64,000 nt of DNA from an uncultured Oleiphilaceae bacterium (GCA_913060665.1 CAJXUY010000011.1:1-64000); one strand, 5' to 3'. Shown: positions 35,263-44,901, counted from the stretch's first letter. Made by a program: numbers and translations. Notes: generated from the letters alone by a model not told the origin.

Positions 35263-36225
35263 TTAAGCCGCCCCCATAGCCCGCAGTACAAATATCCCCG
35301 TACTTACGGTTAATAAAGAAAGCACCGTAGATAAGGCAATAATCGTCGCTGACAGTGCTGCATTACCTCGCATGGCTTTAGCCATCACAAAACTAGCCGT
35401 GGCGGTAGGGCTCGCGAACATCAAAAACAGGGTACCTAGCGCCAAGCCTTCAAAGCCTATCAAGAACGCGCCTAGGGTAAACGCGAACGGCAACCCTACT
35501 AGCTTTAATGCGGTCGCGCCCAAGGCTAGCTGACTGCTTTCTTTAAGCACTTGAAGGTTAATTGAGCCTCCTACACAAAGCAGTGCTAGTGGCAGGGTCA
35601 TATTCGAAAAATACTCGCCGCTCTTCATGATCACCGCGGGCGGTGTCAGTTGTAATAAATTAAGCGCTAAAGCCAAGAGAATGGCAATAATCAGCGGATT
35701 CTTGATCATATCTTTGCTCATGCCCCACCAGTCAAAGCGTTCACCTGAACGAAAAGGTAGAGTCAATGCAAAAACGGAAAGCACATTGTAAAGCAAGGTT
35801 AAAAATGCCAGCAAAATAGATCCGACCGCTAAACCGTCTTCACCATACATATTCATACAGAGTGCCAGCCCAACAATACCCATATTGCCGCGAAAAGCTC
35901 CCTGTACAAAAACCCCCCGATTCTCAGGGGCCAATTTCATAGAACCACTAAACCACCATATACATAGAAAACCCACAATAGTAGCAACCATCGCATACAA
36001 CACTTGGCGAGTATCAAAAACAGTTGACAGATCAGACTCTAATACGTTGATAAACAACAGCGCTGGCAACGCAATAGTGAAGACTAACTTCGAGCCAGAA
36101 TGAATAAAACTGTCAGTCAACCAATCGGTTCTGCGCAGAAACCAGCCCAAAAACACGATGATAAATATCGGCAGGGTAATATTTGAGGTAAATAACAATA
36201 GGTCAAAAAATGAAGACAATGGCAC
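35263..36225 (-). CDS. AEC family transporter (auxin efflux carrier fold)
   Basis: A 320-residue membrane protein with ten predicted helices and the family features GVFVQGAFRGNMGIVGLALC and LALLCVGGSI. AEC carriers export organic acids or amino acids. The start here is a GTG. It is convergent with the preceding FMN protein. Confidence 0.85.
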   Translation of the reverse strand: MPLSSFFDLLLFTSNITLPIFIIVFLGWFLRRTDWLTDSFIHSGSKLVFTIALPALLFINVLESDLSTVFDTRQVLYAMVATIVGFLCIWWFSGSMKLAPENRGVFVQGAFRGNMGIVGLALCMNMYGEDGLAVGSILLAFLTLLYNVLSVFALTLPFRSGERFDWWGMSKDMIKNPLIIAILLALALNLLQLTPPAVIMKSGEYFSNMTLPLALLCVGGSINLQVLKESSQLALGATALKLVGLPFAFTLGAFLIGFEGLALGTLFLMFASPTATASFVMAKAMRGNAALSATIIALSTVLSLLTVSTGIFVLRAMGAA

Positions 36226-36288
36226 CTCTCAACGGTGGTAACGATGATATAAACAACACTCACAAAGGAATTCGTTAGCTAAAGTAAC

Positions 36289-36864
36289 TTAAAAGCCCGT
36301 TAATACCTCTTGAGACAACATTTTAAGCAACTCACTTTGCGCCGCAACAGACTGCTCTATCGTGCTGCCAGCTCGATTAGTTTTAGAATATAACCCTGCT
36401 GATACAACCTTTCGGTCTTTATCAATCCATGCCCATGAAGCTTCCAGTCGCGCGTCCCCATTTAAATTTGCATCAAACCTCAAGACATCAACTCTAAGGT
36501 TATAAGCACCCACTGAATTAGCTAGGCCCGAATACCGAACATACGTGTTATCAGCATTCAGTGATGACAAATTTTTTAGCAGTGCAAGTTGAATTTCGCC
36601 TTCTATTCCCCCTCCCCATTGATCAAGTTTAGAAATATCATAGTGGTTTTTAGATCGCACGGTAACAATAGATGCGCGCTTTAGATAATCGGCAACCGTC
36701 ACGGGGCCAACGACCATCAACTCTGAACTTAAATCTATCTGTCGATGCGGCAATGGGGGGGCAGATAACAAGTAGAATTCACTTTTTGCGGAAGGTTTGG
36801 GGGCAGCACAACCCGCCAGCAACATGACAATGACCGTTAACCAGATAACATTCAGCTGTCTCAT
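36289..36864 (-). CDS. ABC-type transport auxiliary lipoprotein (PqiC-like)
   Basis: A 191-residue protein with a lipobox (LAGC, Cys 19), then the ABC_trans_aux fold (FYLLSAPPLPHR and VGPVTVADYLKRASIVTVRS). Such lipoproteins accompany MCE systems, binding the periplasmic part from the outer membrane. It is the last gene in the Mla-type operon. Confidence 0.83.
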   Translation of the reverse strand: MRQLNVIWLTVIVMLLAGCAAPKPSAKSEFYLLSAPPLPHRQIDLSSELMVVGPVTVADYLKRASIVTVRSKNHYDISKLDQWGGGIEGEIQLALLKNLSSLNADNTYVRYSGLANSVGAYNLRVDVLRFDANLNGDARLEASWAWIDKDRKVVSAGLYSKTNRAGSTIEQSVAAQSELLKMLSQEVLTGF

Positions 36865-36907
36865 TTTAGTCTCCTCGTATATCTCTTCTAAATCGCCAGC
36901 AATAATA

Positions 36908-37909
36908 CTAACGCTGTTTACCGGTTAAGATAGACTCCGGATTCCGCTGGAGGGTTTCTGCCAACTGCCTAACCTGTTCTGAGGCTCGTTCAAATGACTG
37001 TAGGGTTTGAACCAGCACCACATTCAACTCAGAGTCAGGCTGCACCAACTTTTCATAGGTTAATAACGTCTTGCTTGACTGTGTCAACAACTGATCCAAT
37101 CTCTTAAGAGAACCCGCTGCGCCGTCCAATATCGGATGGCTTTTATCCGCAGCAATGGCGACTGAGTCAGCCATTTCTTTCACGGCTCGGGTTGCTGCTA
37201 TCAACTCTTCGGTTATTTCGCCTTTATCCTGATCCAGTTTACTCAGCAGGTTATTAAGGTGTTCAAGGCTACCAGACAAGTTGCGTAGTGAGCTTTTGAC
37301 TTCTGCTGAGTTCACAATATTATTCATACCCTCTGCAACAGCAGCCAGATTGCTTGATATATCCTTAATAGGTAACCCGTCAAACTGCTCTACCAGTCTG
37401 GACAGGGTTTCCCCAAAAATTTCTATTTCGCTTGGCACGGTTGGCACCACAACATAACCAGATTGACTGGGCGGCGCGTAGCCCTCTTTATCTTCAAAAA
37501 ACTCCAATTCAACCTGTAACCGTCCTGTAACTAAATTTTCTTGTACCAGCCTAGCTCTAACGCCCCGCTTAATAAGCGCTTTATAAATGTCATCTCGATC
37601 AGTATTAAATGCAAATAAACTATTATCAGAGGGTTTTTGCATAACCACACCAACAGCTCTGATATTAATATTGTTTTTGCCTTCATAAAGACTAATATTG
37701 ATGGACTCGACCTCACCAATACGAACTCCCCGATAGGTGATAGAAGAACCAACCCCTAGACCTTTGACCGACCCCGTAAACACCATCTCTATTCGGTCTT
37801 GCTGCTTAAACCAGTCACCCGAGCCAAACAACAATATGCCCACAACAGCGCTCACAATGGCCCCGACAGTGAATAACCCTATCGCTCTCGCGCTCATTTT
37901 GTGAGGCAT
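36908..37909 (-). CDS. MCE-domain (MlaD-like) substrate-binding protein
   Basis: Start taken as ATG 37909 because AAGGA is six bases upstream; the nine earlier codons are probably untranslated. 333 residues: one N-terminal TM (about 6-27), the MCE domain (MVFTGSVKGLGVGSSITYRG, about 40-120), and a long coiled-coil rich tail (SSNLAAVAEGMNNIVNSAEV on). Proteins of this type form hexameric rings passing lipids between the membranes. It lies between the ATPase and auxiliary lipoprotein genes. Confidence 0.9.
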   Translation of the reverse strand: MPHKMSARAIGLFTVGAIVSAVVGILLFGSGDWFKQQDRIEMVFTGSVKGLGVGSSITYRGVRIGEVESINISLYEGKNNINIRAVGVVMQKPSDNSLFAFNTDRDDIYKALIKRGVRARLVQENLVTGRLQVELEFFEDKEGYAPPSQSGYVVVPTVPSEIEIFGETLSRLVEQFDGLPIKDISSNLAAVAEGMNNIVNSAEVKSSLRNLSGSLEHLNNLLSKLDQDKGEITEELIAATRAVKEMADSVAIAADKSHPILDGAAGSLKRLDQLLTQSSKTLLTYEKLVQPDSELNVVLVQTLQSFERASEQVRQLAETLQRNPESILTGKQR

Positions 37910-37951
37910 AAGATATCCTTTAGAAGAGCTTTGCACTTAATTAATGAGTGG

Positions 37952-38719
37952 TTAAGCATTCTCCACCCCCCCTCGCCGCAAGAACTGTTGTACGCTTGCA
38001 TTATCACAGTCTGCTAATAATTGATTCGGATGACCGGTTGCCAGCATTGTTTGAGTATCCGTATCTAAAAATACAGTATTAGTGCCAATTGAAAATATAC
38101 TCGCTAACTCATGGGTCACAATCACTATCGTCGACTTCATACTATCACTTAGCTCCAGAATAAGGTCATCCAACAAGCTCGCGCTGATAGGGTCTAAACC
38201 GGCAGATGGTTCATCAAAAAAAAGGATTTCCGGATCAAGCGCAATCGCTCGTGCCAGAGCCGCTCGTTTAATCATGCCCCCACTAATTTCTGAAGGGTAA
38301 TAATCCTCAAAGCCAGCTAAACCCACCATTGATAACTTTAAGCTAGCTAATTCTTCTATTTCTTTTGGTGAAAGCTGCGTATATAGCTCTAATGGCATAC
38401 CCACGTTTTCTGATAGAGTCAACGAACTAATCAGCGCTCCCGCCTGGTAGGTGACGCCAAAGTGCTTCATCATACGCTGTCGAGCTACATCCGACACGTC
38501 CCACAAACTTTTATCGTTAACAAATATCTGTCCTTGTGCTGGGTGATATAGCCCGATCATGTGCTTTAGTAGCGTACTTTTTCCACACCCACTTGCCCCC
38601 ATGATAATAAAAATATCATTTTTATTAACATCAAAATTAAGGTTTTTCTGTATGAGTTTTTCACCATACTGCAAGGTGAGATTTCGAACACGAATATGCG
38701 CTTGTGGCTGAGTCATCAT
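37952..38719 (-). CDS. ABC transporter ATP-binding protein (MlaF-like)
   Basis: A 255-residue ATPase with Walker A GASGCGKST, signature EISGGMIKRAALARA and Walker B ILFFDEPSAGLDP. The MlaF-like signature (SGGM in place of SGGQ) fits lipid transport. Its ATG abuts the permease stop (TGA-ATG), showing tight coupling. Confidence 0.93.
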   Translation of the reverse strand: MMTQPQAHIRVRNLTLQYGEKLIQKNLNFDVNKNDIFIIMGASGCGKSTLLKHMIGLYHPAQGQIFVNDKSLWDVSDVARQRMMKHFGVTYQAGALISSLTLSENVGMPLELYTQLSPKEIEELASLKLSMVGLAGFEDYYPSEISGGMIKRAALARAIALDPEILFFDEPSAGLDPISASLLDDLILELSDSMKSTIVIVTHELASIFSIGTNTVFLDTDTQTMLATGHPNQLLADCDNASVQQFLRRGGVENA

Positions 38720-39850
38720 TCAAATCCCGAATACGGTTGTTACGATAGTGACCAACGAGTCGAAGACAATAATCAGCACGATTCCCATTACAACGGCACT
38801 TGTTGCTGCTTGACCAACCGCACTTGCACTACGCCCTGAATTCATCCCCATATAACAACCAGATAATGCTACCAACACGCCAAATATTAGGCTTTTCACC
38901 AGCCCAATAAAAAAGTGAGTGAGTGGAACCGTCGCCATCATCTGCTCCAGATACATAGACCAAGTAACATCAAGCATAATAATACTCACCAGCGCGCCAC
39001 CAAAAACCCCCATCATATTGGCGTAAATGGTGAGCAGTGGCATCATAAAAATCAACGCAAGCAAGCGGGGTAGTACTAAATAGTCAACCGGCGAAATCCC
39101 CATTGTTTTGAGTGCATCAATCTCTTCATTAACCTGCATGCTACCGAGTTGAGCTGCATAGGCGGCCCCTGTTCTGCCGGCCATAATAATCGCGGTCATC
39201 ATCGGTGCCATTTCCCTTGCCATAGCAAGACCCACTAAACTGGCAACATAAATACTGGCGCCAAATTTCTCAAGCTGAACCGCGCCGACAAACGCCAATA
39301 TCATGCCGATTAGCACACTAATAAGGGTTACAATACCTAACGAAGAAGGCCCTGTATCAACCAAGAAAATTACCAGATCCTGACGTCTAAAAACGGCTTT
39401 GGCCCTTACCAACCGGCCTAACGCAAGTAACGCTTCTCCTAAAAAGGTAATAAATGCAGTAAACTGGTGAAAAGTCTGAATGACAAACTGCCCAAGACTA
39501 TCTACAGGGTTCAGTTTAACTAACTGTTTAGCAACCCCTTCTCTTTCCGGTACCGCTTCAGCTAATGCAATTAGCCGAACAATCCCTTCAGGTAGCCCGG
39601 TAACATCCACCTCTATATTTTGTGCCTTGGATAACCCATTGAGTGTAACAAGATAACTAATAAGAGAACTATCCCACACCCCCAGCTGACTGGCATCTAT
39701 TACTACATATTGCGTTTCAGGCGAAGACGTGAGGTGAGATAAAAAATGTTCAGGGTTTTGCAGACCAAAGGAGATGCTCCAATCCCCTTTGATCAGCACT
39801 CGAAGCGTATCTTGTTTGTGACGGTGAAAAGTGACGACTTCCTCTGTCAC
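38720..39850 (-). CDS. MlaE-type permease with N-terminal STAS-like domain
   Basis: A 376-residue permease. The first 100 residues are STAS-like, as in MlaB fused to MlaE. The C-terminal part shows GMILAFVGAVQLEKFGASIY, MAREMAPMMTAIIMAGRTGA and EEIDALKTMGISPVDYLVLP, the family's conserved loop. Start codon GTG with GGAGGG upstream. It heads an operon with the ATPase, MCE protein and auxiliary lipoprotein. Confidence 0.9.
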   Translation of the reverse strand: MTEEVVTFHRHKQDTLRVLIKGDWSISFGLQNPEHFLSHLTSSPETQYVVIDASQLGVWDSSLISYLVTLNGLSKAQNIEVDVTGLPEGIVRLIALAEAVPEREGVAKQLVKLNPVDSLGQFVIQTFHQFTAFITFLGEALLALGRLVRAKAVFRRQDLVIFLVDTGPSSLGIVTLISVLIGMILAFVGAVQLEKFGASIYVASLVGLAMAREMAPMMTAIIMAGRTGAAYAAQLGSMQVNEEIDALKTMGISPVDYLVLPRLLALIFMMPLLTIYANMMGVFGGALVSIIMLDVTWSMYLEQMMATVPLTHFFIGLVKSLIFGVLVALSGCYMGMNSGRSASAVGQAATSAVVMGIVLIIVFDSLVTIVTTVFGI

Positions 39851-39868
39851 ACTACCCTCCAGATGTTA

Positions 39869-40183
39869 TTATGGGTCGACAAACCGGGTAGCTGTCACCT
39901 TATAGCGGTCTTCTGCTTGAGGCTCAAACCTGACCTGATATTGATAGTATTTCTTGCATATTAACACCGCCCATATTTCAGAATTAAGATCCTTGATATC
40001 CGGTGTTTTTTTGGCAACGGAAATATCGCACTGCTGCTGATCACTTCGCTGCAGACGTCGAATCGCACTCACCCCACCGTCATGCTTATCGGTACGGGCA
40101 ACCGTTGTTGATTCATAATGCGTGACAGAGCTACAACCGCCTAGCACCAGAATCAACGATAAAAAAACTAATTTAAACCACAC
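39869..40183 (-). CDS. small lipoprotein of unknown function
   Basis: Start chosen at GTG 40183 with AAGGAG eight bases upstream, giving 104 residues. The signal peptide has a lipobox LGGC (Cys 15), followed by a polar domain with one internal cysteine pair. It lies 18 bp before the Mla permease and may be part of that operon. Confidence 0.6.
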   Translation of the reverse strand: MWFKLVFLSLILVLGGCSSVTHYESTTVARTDKHDGGVSAIRRLQRSDQQQCDISVAKKTPDIKDLNSEIWAVLICKKYYQYQVRFEPQAEDRYKVTATRFVDP

Positions 40184-40237
40184 GCGTACATCTCCTTGTG
40201 CATTATTAGCATTAATCAGAATGCTACTCAAATCATA

Positions 40238-40306
40238 CTAAAACTTATACCCAAAATTCACGCCAAACATATAGAGCGTGGTATCTGAGTCCATTTTAAC
40301 GCTGTC
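40238..40306 (-). pseudogene. C-terminal tail of a lost outer-membrane barrel protein
   Basis: On the minus strand, 22 codons read MDSDTTLYMFGVNFGYKF before a stop, preceded by an in-frame stop. The aromatic F end matches the last strand of OmpA/OmpW-like barrels. There is no start and no other part, so this looks like the end of a decayed gene. Confidence 0.4.
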
Positions 40307-40424
40307 TTATAGTGTTGTGCCATTAATACTTGCTAATTGATTCACTTGAGCATTCATACCCTTACGCCGCCCCCAAAGGCTCACTACTCATTCACGATGA
40401 TACAGAGTTAATAAACTCAACAAC

Positions 40425-41504
40425 CTAGTGAAGCCAAAAGAAAGTGCTCGCCTTAATATCGCCATTCACTCTTATTGATAATTTATGTTCTCCTGGGTAA
40501 TGTTTACGAGTACTCATTTGCCTAAAAGAATGAGTTCTCTCAAATGATATTTCACGCTGTGTATAGTCGGATTCTGATGACTTAAAAACTTTTGGTGCCA
40601 ACCGTCCATTAGCCTTAACATAATTGATAATATACTCAACACGAAGCTTTGACAGTTTCTTTTCGCTCGTAGCCACGTTAAAGCTGAACAGTAAGTTATC
40701 GCCGATTGCCAGTGCGTTATTCTTAATGAATAAATTTTCAACTAAGACCTGTGAACTGTCAGCGTAACCGAATAACGCCATCGCCTCTACATTGGCCTGT
40801 TTTAATAACGTTCTACATCCATGTTTAATAACCCAGTCGGTATCTGGATGTCGCCCAATATTCTGCTTACACCAGCTCAACACCACTTTAGGGTTATCTT
40901 TAGCAATGTCATTAAGGTTATTGGCTACCGATCGCCTTACATAGAGCGACTCATCCTGCTTCAGTTGATCTAAAATAGGCAGTATCAATTGCGGGTCTTT
41001 TTTAAATGCCGGCAATGCCATCGCCCAAGGCAGGCGAGGCCTACATCCTTCAGTAGCCAGACGACGAACATGATAGTTCTGATGAGACGCCCACCTCATC
41101 ATGACCGCCATCATCCTTAATGGGTCACGAATTATCATCGGCCTCACTGCGAACTCTGAGCTGGAATACTGCGTTAGTGCCTCCAAAGCCGTGACCGACA
41201 ATTCCCAATCATTGACACCAAACTGTTCAACATAATCGGGGAAGAACATCCCTTCAAAGCCACCAAACTCCTGACCCGCTGAGAGCAATATTTCAACAAC
41301 CTTCTCAAAAGGTAGCGGGAGACACTCATGCATCATCACCGTAATATGCTTCATGCGAGCTTTAAGCTCTTTACCTTCCCACTGATCATCAAACACCTTA
41401 GCAACAAACAACGGCTTATCAAAAGGAGTCCATGACGCTTTAATAGCATCGGCTAACCGTTCAATATAAAACCGATTGTATGAATTTTTTAGCGGTTCAG
41501 GCAT
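40425..41504 (-). CDS. DNA alkylation repair protein, AlkD-like HEAT-repeat
   Basis: A 359-residue all-helical protein with HEAT-like repeats (VRRLATEGCRPRLPWAMALP, LYVRRSVANNLNDIAKDNPK) that fit AlkD-type glycosylases removing N3- and N7-alkylpurines. The C-terminal part is beta-rich and reads like a longer family branch. The ATG follows AAGGATG by six bases. It is solitary and divergent from 41599. Confidence 0.8.
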   Translation of the reverse strand: MPEPLKNSYNRFYIERLADAIKASWTPFDKPLFVAKVFDDQWEGKELKARMKHITVMMHECLPLPFEKVVEILLSAGQEFGGFEGMFFPDYVEQFGVNDWELSVTALEALTQYSSSEFAVRPMIIRDPLRMMAVMMRWASHQNYHVRRLATEGCRPRLPWAMALPAFKKDPQLILPILDQLKQDESLYVRRSVANNLNDIAKDNPKVVLSWCKQNIGRHPDTDWVIKHGCRTLLKQANVEAMALFGYADSSQVLVENLFIKNNALAIGDNLLFSFNVATSEKKLSKLRVEYIINYVKANGRLAPKVFKSSESDYTQREISFERTHSFRQMSTRKHYPGEHKLSIRVNGDIKASTFFWLH

Positions 41505-41598
41505 TATTCATCCTTCGTTTTACGACTCAATACACTTAGTAGGCTGATTCAGGTAACCTTAACGCTAACTGACTGACGGTACAATCGGGGCATCACAG

Positions 41599-42033
41599 GT
41601 GAAAAAGAAATCCAAACTATTACAGCCTAGGAAGCTCTCACTTTTAGGCGATTTTTCAGGCAAGCGCTGGCTTAAAATAATCCTAAGGACCCTCCACATA
41701 TTCAGTATCACAGGGGTCGGCGGAGCGATTTTGTTTGATGTTCCGTTTAGCCAGTGGGTTTGGTACTGGTATGCAGCGGTCGCTACGGGAGTGGCCATGG
41801 TAGCCATTGACGCGCTATCTAACTTTTTATGGCTAGTGCAGGTTCGCGGTATTGTCATCTATATAAAACTGGGGTTATTGATGCTTCTGGGCGGCAACAT
41901 GCTGGTCAATCAACTCGTACTGGTCGCCATTATTATTATATCGGCTATTATTTCCCATGCGCCTGCAGACATACGCTATTATTCTATTGTTCATCGACGC
42001 CGTATTAATTCGTTTTATGATAGCAAAGGCTAA
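41599..42033 (+). CDS. four-TM membrane protein of unknown function
   Basis: A 144-residue protein from a GTG at 41599, with a basic N-terminus (KKKSKLLQPRKL) and four hydrophobic helices (about 30-48, 52-72, 84-100, 101-120). No motif was recognised. It is followed 33 bp later by a methyltransferase gene and is probably co-transcribed. Confidence 0.65.
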   Translation: MKKKSKLLQPRKLSLLGDFSGKRWLKIILRTLHIFSITGVGGAILFDVPFSQWVWYWYAAVATGVAMVAIDALSNFLWLVQVRGIVIYIKLGLLMLLGGNMLVNQLVLVAIIIISAIISHAPADIRYYSIVHRRRINSFYDSKG

Positions 42034-42066
42034 TTCCCGCTTAAAAATACAGGTTATGAAAGCCCT

Positions 42067-42612
42067 ATGCACTCCAACCTGATCGAAAAATACTATGCTG
42101 AATTAGAGCGTTGCGCTCACCATGGCAGCATTCTTGATCTAGCCTGCGGAGAAGGCCGAAACGGTCTATTTTTAACGAATAAAGGGTTACCGGTTACCTT
42201 TGCCGACCGCTCAACCTCATTGCTTGAAAAGGTGTCGGGGGCTTTAACCACACTTAAACGCAGCGGCCAGATCTGGCCCATTGACCTTGAGCGCCCCAAC
42301 ATAAACCCTTTTGAAAAAAAGACCTTTTCTGCCGCTCTGGTATTCCGTTACCTTCATCGCCCGTTGATTCCAGCGTTAATTGACACCATCGCCCCTGGCG
42401 GCATTATTATTTATGAAACATTTACGTTAGATAATAGACAATTCGGCCGCCCCAACAACCCAGACTTTCTACTAAAAGCAGGCGAGTTAGAGGATTGGTT
42501 TAATGACTGGGAAACGTTACACTACTTCGAAGGCGTATTATCTGCCCCCAACAGGGCCGTTGCTCAAATTGTCTGCCGTAAACCAATAACAAAGACGAGT
42601 AGTTCTCTGTGA
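42067..42612 (+). CDS. SAM-dependent methyltransferase (TehB-like)
   Basis: A 181-residue methyltransferase with motif I LDLACGEGRNG (23-33), the acidic residue at the end of strand two (FADRS) and a final strand near YFEGVLSAP. TehB-type enzymes methylate small toxic species such as tellurite or act on unknown small molecules. It overlaps the next gene by 4 bp (GTGA). Confidence 0.83.
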   Translation: MHSNLIEKYYAELERCAHHGSILDLACGEGRNGLFLTNKGLPVTFADRSTSLLEKVSGALTTLKRSGQIWPIDLERPNINPFEKKTFSAALVFRYLHRPLIPALIDTIAPGGIIIYETFTLDNRQFGRPNNPDFLLKAGELEDWFNDWETLHYFEGVLSAPNRAVAQIVCRKPITKTSSSL

Positions 42613-43469
42613 CGAGCAAATCCACGACTAATCCTATAACGGCTCCTATCCAGTTCTACCTCTCTATTGTGGCTTTAATTGCAGTGGTTTTATCTCCACC
42701 ATCATACGCGACCAAAACTCCCAACGAATCATCAAGCCAACAGACTAATGATAAAAAAAAACAATCACCTTGGCTTTTTACCCCCACATTAAGTAGTGAC
42801 CCTAAACTAGGCACCTCAGTAGGCGCATTAGCGGCCTATATTTATTCCTTTGATAGTGACTCTCCTGCGTCAATGTTTGGCATTACCGGGAGCTACAGCT
42901 CCACTGACTCAATCGTAGGTGGCGCTTTTGCGCGAACGTACTTTGATCATGACACGCAACGTCTCATTGCATTCTTAGGCAGTGGCGAAATCAACAATGA
43001 TTACTCCGACTTTCTCGGAACCGGGCTTCCTGTATCGACTACCGACGACCTAAATATTTTTGCTATCAAATATCTGCACCAAGTAAAAGGTGACTGGTTT
43101 GCAGGCATTCAAGCGGCTAACACAAACTATACACTCTCAGGCGATGACGACTTCAGCCAGACAATACTTGAAAAGGTGGGGCTGGTTGGCTTTGATTCAA
43201 TCGGTGTAGGCGTTGCTGCTCAGTATGACACTCGAGACAATCAAAACTCGCCAACTTCTGGGCACTCAATAGAAGTGAATAACCTGGCTTATCGTAAGTC
43301 ATTCGGCGGTGACTCAGACTGCACCAATAGTAGCGACTTATACCCCACGGCAGGCGCTGGCATCTCTTACACGATTAAACCTGAAGAGAGGATGGTCGTG
43401 AGTGTTGATTTGGCCTATGGTAAATCAGACAACTATGGTTTTTACATGCGATTTGGAAATGCATTTTAA
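42609..43469 (+). CDS. Omp85/BamA-like outer-membrane protein, apparent internal deletion
   Basis: A 286-residue protein with a signal peptide (about 1-36), LFTPTLSSDPKLGTSVGALA, barrel strands, and GVAAQYDTRDNQNSPTSGH, which ends with GAGISYTIKPEERMVVSVD and GFYMRFGNAF typical of the C-terminal strand block. Related proteins usually have about 400 residues; here residues near 232 jump straight to a later part of the barrel, suggesting an in-frame loss of about 100 residues. This is based on recalled family length, so call it tentative. It overlaps the methyltransferase gene. Confidence 0.75.
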   Translation: MTSKSTTNPITAPIQFYLSIVALIAVVLSPPSYATKTPNESSSQQTNDKKKQSPWLFTPTLSSDPKLGTSVGALAAYIYSFDSDSPASMFGITGSYSSTDSIVGGAFARTYFDHDTQRLIAFLGSGEINNDYSDFLGTGLPVSTTDDLNIFAIKYLHQVKGDWFAGIQAANTNYTLSGDDDFSQTILEKVGLVGFDSIGVGVAAQYDTRDNQNSPTSGHSIEVNNLAYRKSFGGDSDCTNSSDLYPTAGAGISYTIKPEERMVVSVDLAYGKSDNYGFYMRFGNAF

Positions 43470-43480
43470 TAGGGTTAACC

Positions 43481-43585
43481 ATGAGCACAAACTGTAGAAA
43501 ATGCAAACTTATACGTAGAGGAGTTCTACTAGGCACTATCAGCATTATTCTGATACTGACCAATATGGATAAACTAGTAAGCTAG
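43481..43585 (+). CDS. 34-codon membrane peptide with CxxC motif
   Basis: A short ORF begins 11 bp after the barrel gene's stop, with AGGG six bases upstream of ATG. It encodes a CRKC pair followed by a basic stretch and one hydrophobic helix (GVLLGTISIILILT). A single-TM peptide with an N-terminal CxxC may bind a metal or form a small regulator. No match is known to me. Confidence 0.4.
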   Translation: MSTNCRKCKLIRRGVLLGTISIILILTNMDKLVS

Positions 43586-43648
43586 GCTGCGGTATAGCAT
43601 TCACCACAACCACTAATAATGAATAAACAACACAACAAGGAGATCAGT

Positions 43649-44302
43649 TTGAAACTTGCAAACTCACTAACTTTATTAGTCATGGTCACGCTGATTTCAG
43701 CATGTGGCAATAAAATCACAGTTGAAACAGAATACAGTAAAGCCACAAATTTTAACGACTTCAAATACTATAGCTGGCATCAAAAGCCGTTTGAAGTAGA
43801 GGCTAACGACACATCTAAAAAAGAAGCAACCGAAAAGCCACCTAAAGAAATAGACCCACTTCTGGATCAAAATATTCGTTTTATGATCGACGAGCAATTA
43901 GCAAAAGCAGGCATGGTCAAAAAAGAAAACGGTCAAGTCGACTTTCTCGTTCACTATACAATTGGCGCAACAAACGAAGTTAATGTTGAACAGCAAAAAG
44001 TATACGATACTTACGCAACAAACTATCGAAGCTATGGCGGCGGTTATGGTTATGCAGGCCGTTACTATTCAGGTGTTGGTGTCGGTATGACAGTGCAGTC
44101 ATCCACCAGAGAAGAAATGATGGTAGAGCGTTATAAAGAAGGGGTAATGAGCCTGGACTTTCATGAGCCTGATAGCAAAGAACTTATCTGGAGTGCAACC
44201 GGTGAGAAGCGTCTCGCTTATGAGTCGCTCGAGCCCGCAGAACGAGATAAACTTATAGAAAAAATGATTGGAAAATTATTAGCTAAATTCCCCCCCAAAT
44301 AA
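43649..44302 (+). CDS. DUF4136 lipoprotein
   Basis: Start taken as TTG 43649, with AAGGAG six bases upstream, giving 217 residues. The signal peptide is short and ends with a lipobox (ISAC, Cys 19). The body shows the DUF4136 pattern (FNDFKYYSWHQKP, LDQNIRFMIDEQLAKAG, VDFLVHYTIG). The upstream ATG is not supported by a binding site. A paralogue lies at 58229. Confidence 0.85.
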   Translation: MKLANSLTLLVMVTLISACGNKITVETEYSKATNFNDFKYYSWHQKPFEVEANDTSKKEATEKPPKEIDPLLDQNIRFMIDEQLAKAGMVKKENGQVDFLVHYTIGATNEVNVEQQKVYDTYATNYRSYGGGYGYAGRYYSGVGVGMTVQSSTREEMMVERYKEGVMSLDFHEPDSKELIWSATGEKRLAYESLEPAERDKLIEKMIGKLLAKFPPK

Positions 44303-44349
44303 CCCGTTACCAAACTAAAAATGTTGATTTCTGAAGGAGCGAGAACACA

Positions 44350-44901
44350 ATGACCAATAACAAAAAAACCATGAAAAAAAGTACCAGTGCAGTTTTCGGA
44401 ACACTGCTCTTACTTTCACTGGCAGGCTGTCAAAGCATGGGGAAGCATGAGGTAGAAGAGTGCGCTGAAACAGTCTCAGCCAAGCAAGTCGGCGACCAAA
44501 TCATTATTGGTGCGGTAGAAGAAGTAGAGTTACCCAATTATAAAGTTAGCTTAAACGCTCGTATTGATACCGGAGCAACCACCACTTCAATTAATGCCCA
44601 GAATATTAAGAAGTTTGAGCGTGATGGTAAAAAGTGGGTTAAGTTTGAAATCCACAATGAATCCGGCAAACTAGTGGCTGTTGAGAAGCCTGTTAGTCGC
44701 ATGGTTAATATCAAACGCCACGGTGCAGAAGATCAAATAAGATATGCCGTTAAGCTAAAGCTAAAGCTAGGTAAAGTAAATACCGTAAGCGAAGTCACCT
44801 TGGCTGACCGTGCAAAGTTTACTTACCCTTTGTTGATTGGTCGTAGCTTTTTGACGGACATGGCCATCGTAGATGTTAGCAAAGAATTCACGACTAAATA
44901 A
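44350..44901 (+). CDS. retropepsin-like aspartic protease lipoprotein (PF05618 family)
   Basis: A 183-residue protein with a lipobox (LAGC, about Cys 27) and a domain labelled in databases as ATP-dependent zinc protease or RimK regulator. The conserved ARIDTGATTTSINA (about 75-88) is a retropepsin-type DTGA active site. The enzyme would sit on the periplasmic side of the membrane, and the family is regularly encoded next to UUP1 and RimK-like genes, as here. AAGGAG is nine bases upstream. Confidence 0.85.
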   Translation: MTNNKKTMKKSTSAVFGTLLLLSLAGCQSMGKHEVEECAETVSAKQVGDQIIIGAVEEVELPNYKVSLNARIDTGATTTSINAQNIKKFERDGKKWVKFEIHNESGKLVAVEKPVSRMVNIKRHGAEDQIRYAVKLKLKLGKVNTVSEVTLADRAKFTYPLLIGRSFLTDMAIVDVSKEFTTK

